In this document: in pieces, positions 44,015 through 53,085 of the stretch
Numbering within the stretch: position 1 is the first letter of the stretch
How the letters are laid out: every line of letters begins with the position of its first letter
Source: Rhodospirillales bacterium
GTDB lineage: Bacteria > Pseudomonadota > Alphaproteobacteria > Micavibrionales > Micavibrionaceae
Length of the DNA: 64,000 bases
Reading direction: 5' to 3'
NCBI GenBank assembly: GCA_020638295.1
Contig: JACKIU010000003.1
Span: forward strand, 62,001 to 126,000
Notes under the pieces: generated by a model
Told to the model about the DNA's origin: nothing
Database searches by the model: none
The model's input: the letters and a program-made list of their open reading frames with translations, nothing else
Program-made: the position numbers and the translations under genes

Positions 44015-45688
44015 CTAGACAGCTTTGCGGAGCGGTTTGTATTTGATTCTGTGCGGCTGGTCGGCCTCTAATCCTACGCGGCGTTTATAGTCGGCTTCGT
44101 AGTCCTGATAGTTGCCTTCGAACCATTCGACGTGGGAGTCGCCTTCAAAGGCCAGGATATGCGTACACAGGCGGTCGAGGAACCAGCGGTCGTGGGAAAT
44201 GATCACCGCGCAGCCCGGGAAACGCTCGATGGCTTCTTCAAGTGCGGCGAGGGTTTCGGTGTCGAGGTCGTTGGTCGGTTCGTCGAGCAGGATGACATTT
44301 GCTTCTGATTTCAACATCTTGGCAAGGTGTACGCGGTTGCGTTGACCGCCGGATAGATCCTTGACCAATTGTTGCTGGTCACTTTTGCGGAAGTTAAAGG
44401 CCGACACGTACGCCCTTGATTGCATCTCGATTTTACCGAGTTTAATGATATCGGTGCCGCCGGAGATTTCTTCCCAGACGGTTTTGCCGCCATTAAGGGC
44501 GTCGCGAGATTGGTCGACATAGCCGAGCCGGACGGTGTCGCCGACGACGAACTCGCCTTCATCCGGCGTTTCCTGACCGGTGATCATTTTGAACAGGGTC
44601 GATTTTCCCGCGCCGTTGGGGCCGATCACGCCTACAATGCCGCCGGGGGGGAGTTTGAAGGACAAATCATCGATCAGCAGGCGATCGCCGAAGCCTTTTT
44701 TGATGTTTTTGGCTTCGATGACCAGATCGCCGAGGCGCGGCGGGGTCGGGATGACGATCTGGCAGCCGCGCTTGTCGAGTTTCTGGCTCTCGGCGAGCAG
44801 GTCTTGATAGGCGCTGATCCGCGCTTTGGATTTCGAGCGGCGGGCGGAGGGGCTTTGCCCCATCCATTCCTGTTCGCGCAGAAGCGTTTTCTGGCGGGTG
44901 TCTTCTTCACGCGATTCCTGCTCAAGGCGTTTGCGTTTGGCCTCGAGATAAGCGGAATAATTGCCTTCGTAAGGAATGGCGCGGCCGCGGTCGATTTCGA
45001 GAATCCAGCCCGTGACGTTATCGAGGAAGTATCTATCGTGGGTGACCATGACGACTGTGCCGGTGTATTCGCCCAAGAAACGCTGGAGCCAGGCGACGCT
45101 CTCGGCATCGAGGTGGTTGGTTGGCTCGTCGAGCAGTAAAAGGTCGGGTTTTTCAAGCAGCAGGCGGCATAGGGCAACGCGGCGGCGTTCCCCGCCGGAG
45201 AGTTTCGTGACATCGGCATCTCCGGGCGGACAGCGCAGGGCATCCATGGCGATTTGGATCGTCCGTTCCAGTTCCCAGCCGTCGACGGCGTCAATTTTTT
45301 CCTGCAAATCGCCCATTTCGGTCATCAGCGCGTCGTAATCCGCATCGGGCTCGGCCATTTCGAGACCGATGGCGTTGAAGCGTTCGATCATGGCTTTGGT
45401 TTCGCTGAGCGCTTCCATGACGTTTTCTTCGACGGTTTTTTTCGGGTCGAGGTGGGGTTCCTGTTCGAGATAACCGACGCGCACGCCTTGCGCCGCCCAT
45501 GCTTCGCCGGTGAAGTCTTTGTCGACGCCGCCCATGATTTTCAGCAGGGTCGATTTTCCCGCGCCGTTGGGGCCGAGCACGCCGATTTTCGCGCCGGGCA
45601 GGAAGCTGAGTGTGACGTTTTCGAGGATTTTTTTGTTGTCGTAGGCCTTGGACAGACCGTTCATGACGTAAACATATTGGGTCGACAT
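44015..45688 (-). CDS. ettA: Energy-dependent translational throttle protein EttA (ABC-F)
   Basis: 557 residues from the ATG at 45688 (MSTQYVYVMNGLSKAY), with a second ATG two codons earlier. Two ABC domains in one chain: Walker A GPNGAGKST twice, signatures LSGGERRR and LSGGQRNR, and Walker B LLLDEPTNHLD and ILLDEPTNDLD. There are no membrane segments. EttA binds the ribosomal E site and gates the first peptide bond according to ATP/ADP. The linker has the arm-type sequence expected of EttA. Confidence 0.94.
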   Translation of the reverse strand: MSTQYVYVMNGLSKAYDNKKILENVTLSFLPGAKIGVLGPNGAGKSTLLKIMGGVDKDFTGEAWAAQGVRVGYLEQEPHLDPKKTVEENVMEALSETKAMIERFNAIGLEMAEPDADYDALMTEMGDLQEKIDAVDGWELERTIQIAMDALRCPPGDADVTKLSGGERRRVALCRLLLEKPDLLLLDEPTNHLDAESVAWLQRFLGEYTGTVVMVTHDRYFLDNVTGWILEIDRGRAIPYEGNYSAYLEAKRKRLEQESREEDTRQKTLLREQEWMGQSPSARRSKSKARISAYQDLLAESQKLDKRGCQIVIPTPPRLGDLVIEAKNIKKGFGDRLLIDDLSFKLPPGGIVGVIGPNGAGKSTLFKMITGQETPDEGEFVVGDTVRLGYVDQSRDALNGGKTVWEEISGGTDIIKLGKIEMQSRAYVSAFNFRKSDQQQLVKDLSGGQRNRVHLAKMLKSEANVILLDEPTNDLDTETLAALEEAIERFPGCAVIISHDRWFLDRLCTHILAFEGDSHVEWFEGNYQDYEADYKRRVGLEADQPHRIKYKPLRKAV

Positions 45689-45787
45689 GGGCATCGTTTC
45701 CTTAGTTTTATTCAGAGCGAAACAGTTAGCCTAAAGCGGCGATAAAATCAATGGGGGGGAACTCGTAGATGCGCTCTTGCGGTGAGT

Positions 45788-45799
45788 CCGACTAGTCGG
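45788..45799. promoter_or_regulatory. Palindromic operator upstream of the TetR gene
   Basis: CCGACTAGTCGG is a perfect 12-bp palindrome 32 bases before the regulator start, extended by imperfect flanks. This is the usual type of autoregulatory site for NemR/AcuR-like TetR repressors. The same core appears at 18297-18308. Confidence 0.6.
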
Positions 45800-45831
45800 T
45801 ATCTTTGTAGGGCGTTAAGGAGGATTCGATC

Positions 45832-46416
45832 ATGAAAAAAGCCACAGACCGTAAGATTCTTGACAGTGCACAGCAGCGTTTTTGGCATTACGGCCATCAT
45901 GCCAGTTCTTTGGACAAAATTGCCAATGACGCCGGGCAGAGCAAGGGGGCGCTGTTCCATTATTTTCGCAACAAGAAGGATATTACCTCGCAGGTGCTCG
46001 AAAAATATGCCAGTGAGAAAGTGTTTGGTATGCTGGAACGGCATTTTTCACAAACGCCAAACACGAAAGAAGCGTTGCTCGGCTGGGCGATGGAGATTTA
46101 TCAGAGTTATGCGCAGGATGAATATCGCGGCGGGTGTTTGCTCGGCAATCTGGCGCTGGAGCTGTCCGATCAGGATGAGGTGGTGCGCCATGAAATGGCG
46201 CGGATTTTTCTCGATTGGGAAAATCAGCTGACGCGTTATTTTAAGGATCCGGCGCGTCAGGGCGAAATTGTGATGGAGCCGCGACAGTTTGCACGTTTGT
46301 TGATTGCGACCTTGCAGGGGATTACGATGACGACCAAGGTGCATAAAGATCGGAACCGCGCGGGCCGTGAGTTTCAGGCTTTTGCGGAACTCATAGAACG
46401 GATGGTTACCGGTTAA
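45832..46416 (+). CDS. TetR-family regulator, NemR/AcuR-like
   Basis: 194 residues. The N-terminal helix-turn-helix (about 8-55, KILDSAQQRFWHYGHHASSLDKIANDAGQSKGALFHYFRNKKD) is canonical. The ligand domain contains RGGCLLGNLALELSD with C102, the position at which NemR-type regulators sense electrophiles or reactive chlorine. It is preceded by AAGGAGG and by a palindrome. Targets are probably itself and the gene at 18357; the neighbouring tag gene might be another. Confidence 0.85.
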   Translation: MKKATDRKILDSAQQRFWHYGHHASSLDKIANDAGQSKGALFHYFRNKKDITSQVLEKYASEKVFGMLERHFSQTPNTKEALLGWAMEIYQSYAQDEYRGGCLLGNLALELSDQDEVVRHEMARIFLDWENQLTRYFKDPARQGEIVMEPRQFARLLIATLQGITMTTKVHKDRNRAGREFQAFAELIERMVTG

Positions 46417-46447
46417 TTGTGAGCAGAATCCGGCTGGTTGGTTTTTC

Positions 46448-47062
46448 ATGGATGAGGGCTTAATTCAAGGTGATGACGGTCTGCGCCGGTGTTGGTGGTG
46501 TGGGGATGATCCGCTGTATGTTCGTTATCACGACGAGGAGTGGGGTCGGCCGGTCGGCGACGATACCGGGCTGTTTGAAAAAATATGCCTGGAAGGGTTT
46601 CAGGCGGGCCTCAGCTGGATTACGATTTTGCGCAAGCGGGAAAATTTTCGCAGGGCGTTTGCCGGATTTGATTTTGAAAAGGTTGCACGCTTTACTGACA
46701 AGGATGTCGGGCGTCTAATGTCTGATGAAGGCATTATCCGTCACCGCGGCAAGATTGAGGCAGCCATTAACAACGCGCAAAAAACCTGCGAGCTTATCGA
46801 TGATATCGGCGGGCTGGGGAAATTTTTCTGGCGCTATGAGCCGCAGAAACACAGCAGCCCGAAATTGCGCAGGGATGTCCAGGCAACCAGCCCAGAATCT
46901 GAAGCGATTTCAAAGGCGTTGAAACAGCGCGGCTTTAAGTTTGTCGGGCCAACAACGATGTATGCGCACATGCAGGCGATGGGAATGGTTAACGATCATC
47001 TGGAGGGATGTGATATTTGCGCGGCTGTTGAGGATCAGCGCCGGAGATTTCAAAGACCCTAG
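46448..47062 (+). CDS. tag: DNA-3-methyladenine glycosylase I
   Basis: 204 residues. It removes 3-methyladenine from alkylated DNA. The family start RCWWCGDDPLYVRYHDEEWG carries zinc ligands Cys and His, matched near the end by HLEGCDIC; LEGFQAGLSWITILRKRE is the substrate-binding helix with the catalytic Glu. It is 31 bases after the TetR gene on the same strand, so co-regulation by an electrophile sensor is plausible. Confidence 0.93.
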   Translation: MDEGLIQGDDGLRRCWWCGDDPLYVRYHDEEWGRPVGDDTGLFEKICLEGFQAGLSWITILRKRENFRRAFAGFDFEKVARFTDKDVGRLMSDEGIIRHRGKIEAAINNAQKTCELIDDIGGLGKFFWRYEPQKHSSPKLRRDVQATSPESEAISKALKQRGFKFVGPTTMYAHMQAMGMVNDHLEGCDICAAVEDQRRRFQRP

Positions 47063-47166
47063 TTGTTTAGTGACCTTCAAAAAAACTGCTAACAGGCAGC
47101 ATTATTTTGGTTTTTTTCACTGGGGATGCTATGGTTTGAAGATGTTTTTAGAAGGTGATTGCCGCG

Positions 47167-47910
47167 ATGAAAAAAACGAAAACTTCCATTGATTCTCTTG
47201 CCGAAGCCACGCGCGGCCGGGCGCAGTTTTCCGGGCATCGCGGTTCTTTGGGCGCGGCCGGGTATCGTGAAGTTTCGAGCCATCCGGATAATTGCGAATT
47301 TTTAAATGAGCCGGGTGCGACGATTGCGGTTAGCCCCGGGCCTGAAGGGTTTAAAACGATCGATATCGCCGTAGCCTGGGATAATATCCAGATCGCGCAG
47401 GAGAAAAATTTTTTCGGCAAGCTGTTTAAAAAAGCGCGAAATGTCGGCGTGGATCTGGATCTGGGGTGTTTGTACGAGTTGCGCGATGGGACCCGCGGGG
47501 CCATTCAGGCCTTCGGTGAAAAATTTGGCAGTTTTGAGCAGCCGCCTTACATGAAATTGTCCGGGGATGAGCGTACAGGCGACGCCGACGGGCAGGATGA
47601 AGTTATTCATGTCAACGGTGTGCATTGGGATGAGATCAAGCGGGTGCTGGTCTATATCTACATTTATGAAGGCGCGCCGCGCTGGAGTGAGATTAATCCG
47701 CAGATTATTGTTGATGTTCCTGGTGAGGATGACCTGATTGTTACGCTGGGGGCGCATGACGATGCTTTGGCGCTGTGCGCGGTTGGCGGTCTGGAAAGCG
47801 TACGCGGCGGGATTAAGTTGACCAATTATACGGAATATTTTCCCGGTCATTACGAGATGGACCGCGCCTTTGGTTTCGGGTTAGAGTGGGGTGATGGACA
47901 AAAAGAGTAA
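47167..47910 (+). CDS. TerA-like stress protein (TerD-domain family)
   Basis: 247 residues from the ATG at 47167. The segments VDLDLGCLYELRDGTRGAIQAFGEKFG, MKLSGDERTGDADGQDEVIHVNG and the ending YFPGHYEMDRAFGFGLEWGDGQKE match the C-terminal TerA part of tellurite-resistance gene clusters. Acidic groups of the kind that bind Ca2+ in TerD domains are present. The family is linked to tellurite, phage and colicin tolerance; the biochemistry is not resolved. A Ca2+ antiporter and a TerD gene follow. Confidence 0.75.
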   Translation: MKKTKTSIDSLAEATRGRAQFSGHRGSLGAAGYREVSSHPDNCEFLNEPGATIAVSPGPEGFKTIDIAVAWDNIQIAQEKNFFGKLFKKARNVGVDLDLGCLYELRDGTRGAIQAFGEKFGSFEQPPYMKLSGDERTGDADGQDEVIHVNGVHWDEIKRVLVYIYIYEGAPRWSEINPQIIVDVPGEDDLIVTLGAHDDALALCAVGGLESVRGGIKLTNYTEYFPGHYEMDRAFGFGLEWGDGQKE

Positions 47911-47979
47911 AAGATTTTTCATGGTCTTTGGCGTTCTTGCCGGTTCTCAAAAGGCTCGTCAATTTTAGAAAGCACAATA

Positions 47980-48963
47980 ATGGATGTTTTGACATTGCAG
48001 GCGCTTGTCGTTCCGCTGGGTTTGATGATGTTCGGGATTGCCTTGCTGATTAAGGGTGGAAACTGGACTATTGATTCGGCCGTGTTTATTGCGCGGCGTT
48101 TTGGGCTGTCGCCGATGGTGGTCGGTTTTACGATTCTGGCGTTCGGGACGTCTTTGCCTGAACTGGTCGTTTCTATTCTGGCGGTGTTGCGCGGGTCAGA
48201 AGGGATTGCGATGGGCAATGTGATCGGATCGAATATCGCCAATATTTTGCTGGTGATCGGCTGTTCGGCCATGCTGGTCACCATGCATATTTCGATGTCA
48301 AAAGGCCTGATTAAAGATCTGGTGATGATGGTCCTGTCGGCATTTTTGCTCATGGCGATGATGCTGTATGGCGAGATTGGCCGGGTTGCCGGAGTGGTTA
48401 TGATCGTTGTCTTGTTGGCGTATGTGTTTGTGCAATATCGGATGGCGCAAAACGGCGAGATCGATGTCGATGGCGAAGAGGTGCCTGAATTTCGTCATCC
48501 GGCCCAGCCGTACGTGTTTTTGTTTTTGGGGTTGATCGGCGTGGCGGCGGGGGCAGAATTTCTGGTGCGCGGGGCGAGCCAGTCAGCGGAAATTCTCGGG
48601 GTTCCGGAAGATGTGATCGCGCTGAGCATTATTGCGCTCGGAACATCTTTGCCCGAGCTGTCGACGAGCATTATCGGTGCGCGGCGCGGGCATTCGGAAA
48701 TGGCGCTGGGCAATGTTGTGGGGTCGAATGTGTTTAATATTTTGGTGATTATCGGAATTACGGCGATGGTTAAACCCATCGCGCAAGGGTCCTATGCCGC
48801 GCAGCTTCTTGAATTTGATATCTGGGTTATGCTGGCGGTGAGTCTGGTGTTTGCGGTGCTGGTTGCCGGTTATCGCAAGATTACGCCGGTGATTGGCGGA
48901 ATTTTTGTGGGGGCTTATGTGCTTTATACGATTTATATTTATGCGATTAATGTGGGCGCGTAG
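47980..48963 (+). CDS. Calcium/sodium antiporter (YrbG/CaCA family)
   Basis: 327 residues with ten predicted membrane helices. The two alpha repeats that form the ion site are both present: FGTSLPELVVSI near residue 50 and LGTSLPELSTSI near residue 220, each followed by GNVxGSN. These carry the acidic residues that bind the cation. The family exchanges Ca2+ for Na+ or H+. Its place between a TerA-like and a TerD gene suggests a link to calcium-dependent stress response. Confidence 0.9.
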   Translation: MDVLTLQALVVPLGLMMFGIALLIKGGNWTIDSAVFIARRFGLSPMVVGFTILAFGTSLPELVVSILAVLRGSEGIAMGNVIGSNIANILLVIGCSAMLVTMHISMSKGLIKDLVMMVLSAFLLMAMMLYGEIGRVAGVVMIVVLLAYVFVQYRMAQNGEIDVDGEEVPEFRHPAQPYVFLFLGLIGVAAGAEFLVRGASQSAEILGVPEDVIALSIIALGTSLPELSTSIIGARRGHSEMALGNVVGSNVFNILVIIGITAMVKPIAQGSYAAQLLEFDIWVMLAVSLVFAVLVAGYRKITPVIGGIFVGAYVLYTIYIYAINVGA

Positions 48964-49027
48964 ATGTGTTTATTTGTGTTATACTGGGCGGAGAGTTTGC
49001 GTTTTTAAGTAAGGGGATCAGGAATAT

Positions 49028-49669
49028 ATGGCCGATGATATTTTAGACACGCGGTTTGAGGGGAAGAAGGTCGAACTGGCCGATAATCAGGTTTTTCTGG
49101 GCGATGATTTAAATTTAAATCAGATTGATCCGACTTTGCGCCGTTTGGCGATCGGGGCGGGCTGGGATGTGAATGCCTTTAACGCCGATACTCTTGATCT
49201 CGATTTGTCGGTGTTTTTGCTCAACAAAGAGAATGTTACGCGCGTTGACAGCGATTTTGTCTTTTATAACCAGCCTGAAACGCTGGATGGCGGGGTTAAG
49301 CATAGAGGCGATAGCCGGACCGGGGCGGGGGATGGTGATGATGAAAATATTCTCGTCGATTTACATGCCGTGCCGTTTGATATCATGTCGATGGCGATCA
49401 GCATCACGATCTATAAGGGTTATGAAAAGCAGCAAGATCTTGGCTCGCTTCGTAATGCCTATGTCCGGATTGTCAATGCGGATACCAATCATGAGTTGTG
49501 TCGGTATGTGATTGATAAGGTTTTGGAAGATCGCAGCGAGATAGGGGTTGTCATTGCACATCTTAATCGTGAGGGGCCTAAATGGCATTTCAAGCCGGAG
49601 GCGGATTTTGTGCCCGGCGGTCTAAGCGAGCTTGGCAAGCGGTATGGGCTCATCATCAACCAAGAATAA
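49028..49669 (+). CDS. TerD-family calcium-binding stress protein
   Basis: 213 residues, a full TerD domain: LRRLAIGAGWD, LDLDLSVFLLN, DSDFVFYNQ and the acidic Ca2+ loop near residue 100 (RTGAGDGDDENILVDL), then ISITIYKGYEKQQDLG. TerD proteins bind two Ca2+ ions. The gene is the last of the cluster with the TerA-like and antiporter genes on the same strand (gap 64 bases). Confidence 0.88.
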   Translation: MADDILDTRFEGKKVELADNQVFLGDDLNLNQIDPTLRRLAIGAGWDVNAFNADTLDLDLSVFLLNKENVTRVDSDFVFYNQPETLDGGVKHRGDSRTGAGDGDDENILVDLHAVPFDIMSMAISITIYKGYEKQQDLGSLRNAYVRIVNADTNHELCRYVIDKVLEDRSEIGVVIAHLNREGPKWHFKPEADFVPGGLSELGKRYGLIINQE

Positions 49670-49800
49670 TTTAGTCTTCTTTTTCCCCTGACTTTGTTGC
49701 TTCGTCGCTTGCGTATGCTTTGATACGCGGCGCGCCTTGCGCCTCGTCAGGCAAGAAATTCTTTTGACTAGAAGATTCTAAGTTTGACTGATCTGTTACC

Positions 49801-50328
49801 TTAAGGTTTTTTCATGCCCATGAGGGCGGCGGGTTTGACCTTCGGGGATTTGCGACCGATTTTTCCTCGGCGTCCACCACCGCCCCAGCTGTCATCTTTC
49901 ATTTTGTCTTCGATCAGCATATCGATATCCGGTATCTCGTTCATTTGCAGGGCTTCGACGCAGGAGAGGAAAACTTCGCAACCCTTTTCTTCCCAGCCGT
50001 GAAAATCGTTTGTGTAGTCCTTGTCTTTAATGCGCAAATATTTGGGCCCCCATTGGTTTTCGCCGGTCGGTTCTGCGCGCATCCACAGGATTTGTTCACG
50101 GCCACCGGCGCTTTCGGCGCCGTCTTCATCGTCATCGTCATCGTCTTTTTCATCATGCAGGAACTGGATTTCGGCTTCGATGTCATGACCGTCGGGGCCC
50201 ATGCGGACTTCGGCGCTACAGGTCAGGGTCTTTTCTTCGCTGTAAACCAGCCATGGCTGTGTTTCATAGGGAGACAGGGTGTGGCTGACGCCGAGTTTTT
50301 GTAAAAATTTTTCCAGCTCTAGGCGCAT
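49801..50328 (-). CDS. Hypothetical protein with acidic run
   Basis: 175 residues, no recognised family. An acidic run (EKDDDDDDEDGAES) near residue 65 splits two strand-rich parts, and the C-terminal 30 residues are basic and Gly-rich (GGGGRRGKIGRKSPKVK). A folded domain with a positively charged tail may contact nucleic acid or another acidic partner; this is only inferred from charge. Convergent with terD. Confidence 0.55.
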   Translation of the reverse strand: MRLELEKFLQKLGVSHTLSPYETQPWLVYSEEKTLTCSAEVRMGPDGHDIEAEIQFLHDEKDDDDDDEDGAESAGGREQILWMRAEPTGENQWGPKYLRIKDKDYTNDFHGWEEKGCEVFLSCVEALQMNEIPDIDMLIEDKMKDDSWGGGGRRGKIGRKSPKVKPAALMGMKKP

Positions 50329-50505
50329 ATAGACTGCCGCGTTAGGGGTTATTGATAGGTTGCTCGCGCACCATACATAATTTTATCAGACTTGATCAAG
50401 AATTGCTTGATGGGAATGAGGTTTTTCGCTTCAGAGAAAGCATTCATTTTTTTAATAAAAGGATGCTATGATTTTTGAGGGTTCGAAGATTTTGAGGCGA
50501 AAAGC

Positions 50506-51600
50506 GTGAAATTCAAGTTCGGCATTGTTTTAGCAGTTTTGGCGGTTGGTGTTTTTACGTCTTCTTTCGCGCACGCGGAGGGTGGCGGGCAATCTTCCTC
50601 ACAATCCGCGTCGCGCTTTTTTGAGGCTCAGGCCCGGGCGGTTGACGGGGCGAGCCTGATGGCGGGAAAGACTCCTATTCGGCTGTGGGGGGTTCAGCCG
50701 ATAGACGGCATGCCGGCGCAGTTTAGCGTCAATGTCCGTAGCGCTTTGGATAATGCTTTGGGGACGGCTAAGGTACGCTGCGAGATGAAGAGCCGTGATA
50801 AATCGGCTGTGGTGGCGCAGTGTACCAATAGTTTCGATCAAGATCTGGGGCTTTATATGATCCAGCGCGGGTATGCCGTTGTCGATCGTTCGGCGGTGTT
50901 CGGCAGTGTTTTTGAAGAGCCGTATATTCAGGCTGAGAAAGATGCGCAAAAACAAGGGCTTGGCGTTTGGTCGCGGGAAGATGGCGGCGGTTCCGAGGAT
51001 AGCGGCTCTTTTATGATGATTGTCGGGGCGGTTCTGATTTTGTGCTTGCTCGGGGTGTTTTCGGTTTTGACTTTGATTATTATGAAGGGCTTTCAAAAAG
51101 TCACCGACGTTCAGACCCAGAGTATGGATATGATGGCGCGTGAGCGAGTGCTGCGTGATAAGGAACGGGCGATTTTTGCGACTATGCTGGATTCCGAGAT
51201 TAAAGCGAATAAGGCCAAGATTGAGGCGTATCTGGTTGTGTATGACGAGATGCTTAAAAATTTAAAAGACCCGGAAAAAACGCCGAAATATAAGAAGGTC
51301 GGGGATATCGTTCAGGAACAACCGGCTTTGGAGCGTTCCGTGTTTGACCGGAATACGGACAAGCTTGATATTCTGGGGGACCGACTGTCCAGTGAGGTGA
51401 TCCATTTTTATGCACGGATAAAGAGTAAGCCGGATTATATCAATCTTGAACCCGAGATGCCGGTTGAGGATGTGCGGGATATTGTTGAAGGGGCGTATCA
51501 GCGCGCGCAGCGGCTTGATAAAATTTCGGATCGGCTGATTGATTTGTTTGAGCGCGGCGGGCACGGTCTTGAGGAAGAAGACGAAGAAGAGCCGGTTTAA
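50506..51600 (+). CDS. Membrane-anchored SNase-like protein
   Basis: 364 residues, GTG start preceded by GAGGCG. Signal peptide (1-25, ending FAHAE), then a staphylococcal-nuclease-like domain (about 38-160): AVDGASLMAGKTPIRLWGVQPIDG aligns with the family's VDGDT...IRLxGIDxPE, and EPYIQAEKDAQKQGLGVWS with its final helix. The DT and the catalytic Glu/Arg positions are changed, so it is probably inactive. A membrane helix (about 168-192) leads to a 170-residue cytoplasmic helical region ending in an acidic tail (EEEDEEEP). Confidence 0.6.
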   Translation: MKFKFGIVLAVLAVGVFTSSFAHAEGGGQSSSQSASRFFEAQARAVDGASLMAGKTPIRLWGVQPIDGMPAQFSVNVRSALDNALGTAKVRCEMKSRDKSAVVAQCTNSFDQDLGLYMIQRGYAVVDRSAVFGSVFEEPYIQAEKDAQKQGLGVWSREDGGGSEDSGSFMMIVGAVLILCLLGVFSVLTLIIMKGFQKVTDVQTQSMDMMARERVLRDKERAIFATMLDSEIKANKAKIEAYLVVYDEMLKNLKDPEKTPKYKKVGDIVQEQPALERSVFDRNTDKLDILGDRLSSEVIHFYARIKSKPDYINLEPEMPVEDVRDIVEGAYQRAQRLDKISDRLIDLFERGGHGLEEEDEEEPV

Positions 51601-53033
51601 TCGAACAGGCTGGTTTGTGATGCGTTCGGAGCTTTTGCGGCTCGCGCTTTTTTGGCAGGTGGTTTTGGGTCGGGGGTTGCGATGGCCTGTACGTGTTTTT
51701 TTCCACGGAATTGAATATCAAGACGCTGGTTGGCGGCGATGGTGTGAGCATCGGGGATGAGCTTGCCCTTTTCGTCGCGGACAACGCAGAAGCCTCTCTG
51801 GAGAACGTTTTCAAAGCTGTACGCGTTCAGCATCTTGCCGAGATGCTCAAGTTTTTGGCTTTTGTCCCTGGTGAGTTTGGGGGCAAGGTTTTCGAGTTGT
51901 TCGTTCCAACGCTCAAGTTTTTGCGTGGCTTCGGCTATGCGGTCTTTCGGGTGGCGCAGACGCACGGCATTTTCAATGAGCGCATGTTTTTTGGTGTTGA
52001 GGAAGCGGGTAAAGAGCCCGGCGAGTTTGTCCGAAAGATGATCGAGTCTCTGGGTCTGGGTTTCAAGCAGACGCGCCGGATCGCCGAGGCGGGCGCTTAA
52101 GCTTTCGGTTTTCTGACGTTGTTCGGTGAGCAGGCGGCCCATGCCGGAGACCAGACGTTGTTCATCATCCAATATTTGAGCGATGAGATCGGCCCGTACA
52201 GGCACGGCGATTTCGGCGGCGCCGGTCGGGGTTGGCGCGCGAACATCGGCCGCGTAATCGGCCAGTGTGGTGTCGGTTTCATGGCCGACGGCGGATATGA
52301 CAGGGATGTCGCTGGCGGCGATGGCACGTACGACTTCTTCTTCGTTAAAGGCCATGAGGTCTTCGAGTGAGCCGCCTCCGCGCGCAACGATGAGCAGGTC
52401 GGGCCGGGGCTGGCCGCGCTCGTGGATCGTTTGAAAGCCGTTGATCGCCGCGGCAATCTGCCGGGCGGCGTCTTCGCCCTGAACGAGGACGGGCCAGAGC
52501 AGGACATGGCGTGGGAAACGGTCGGCGAGGCGGTGGAGGATATCGCGGATCACCGCGCCGGTGGGTGAGGTAATCACGCCGATGGTGGCGGGGAGAAAGG
52601 GGAGCTGTTTTTTGCGTTCGGGCGCGAAGAGGCCTTCCTTGCCAAGCTTTTTCTTTCGTTCTTCAAGCATTTTCAATAGTGCGCCTTCGCCGGCCAGTTC
52701 CATCGATTCGATGATCAGCTGGTATTTCGAGCTTTTGGGGTAGCTGGAAATGCGTCCGGTGCAGATGACTTCGAGGCCTTCTTCCGGTTTGACGGACAGT
52801 TTTGAGAGAGTTCCTTTCCAGCAGACGGCGTCGATGACGGCCCTGTCATCCTTGAGAGAGGAATACATATGGCCGGATCCGGCGATGGAGATGCGTGAAA
52901 GTTCGCCGCGCACGCGGACGTGGGCGAAATTTTCTTCCAGTGTGCGTTTAAGCGACAGGGCGAGATCGCCGACGGAAAATTCCGGGACGTTGGATCTGTG
53001 GGTTTCTGGTTTCGAAGCTTCGGATTCGGACAT
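51597..53033 (-). CDS. xseA: Exodeoxyribonuclease VII large subunit
   Basis: 478 residues. N-terminal OB fold (about 18-110, VRVRGELSRISIAGSGHMYSSLKDD), then the catalytic core with VITSPTGAVIRDILHRLADRFPRH and IVARGGGSLEDLMAFNEEEVVRAI, then coiled coil. It degrades single-stranded DNA with XseB, which is not in the window. Overlaps the end of the SNase-like gene by 4 bases, convergently. The last 35 residues are basic and Ala-rich. Confidence 0.95.
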   Translation of the reverse strand: MSESEASKPETHRSNVPEFSVGDLALSLKRTLEENFAHVRVRGELSRISIAGSGHMYSSLKDDRAVIDAVCWKGTLSKLSVKPEEGLEVICTGRISSYPKSSKYQLIIESMELAGEGALLKMLEERKKKLGKEGLFAPERKKQLPFLPATIGVITSPTGAVIRDILHRLADRFPRHVLLWPVLVQGEDAARQIAAAINGFQTIHERGQPRPDLLIVARGGGSLEDLMAFNEEEVVRAIAASDIPVISAVGHETDTTLADYAADVRAPTPTGAAEIAVPVRADLIAQILDDEQRLVSGMGRLLTEQRQKTESLSARLGDPARLLETQTQRLDHLSDKLAGLFTRFLNTKKHALIENAVRLRHPKDRIAEATQKLERWNEQLENLAPKLTRDKSQKLEHLGKMLNAYSFENVLQRGFCVVRDEKGKLIPDAHTIAANQRLDIQFRGKKHVQAIATPDPKPPAKKARAAKAPNASQTSLFD

Positions 53034-53085
53034 GGTTTCATGATAGGATTGATGGACGAAAAAACAACCGTAGAGATTTCAACGT

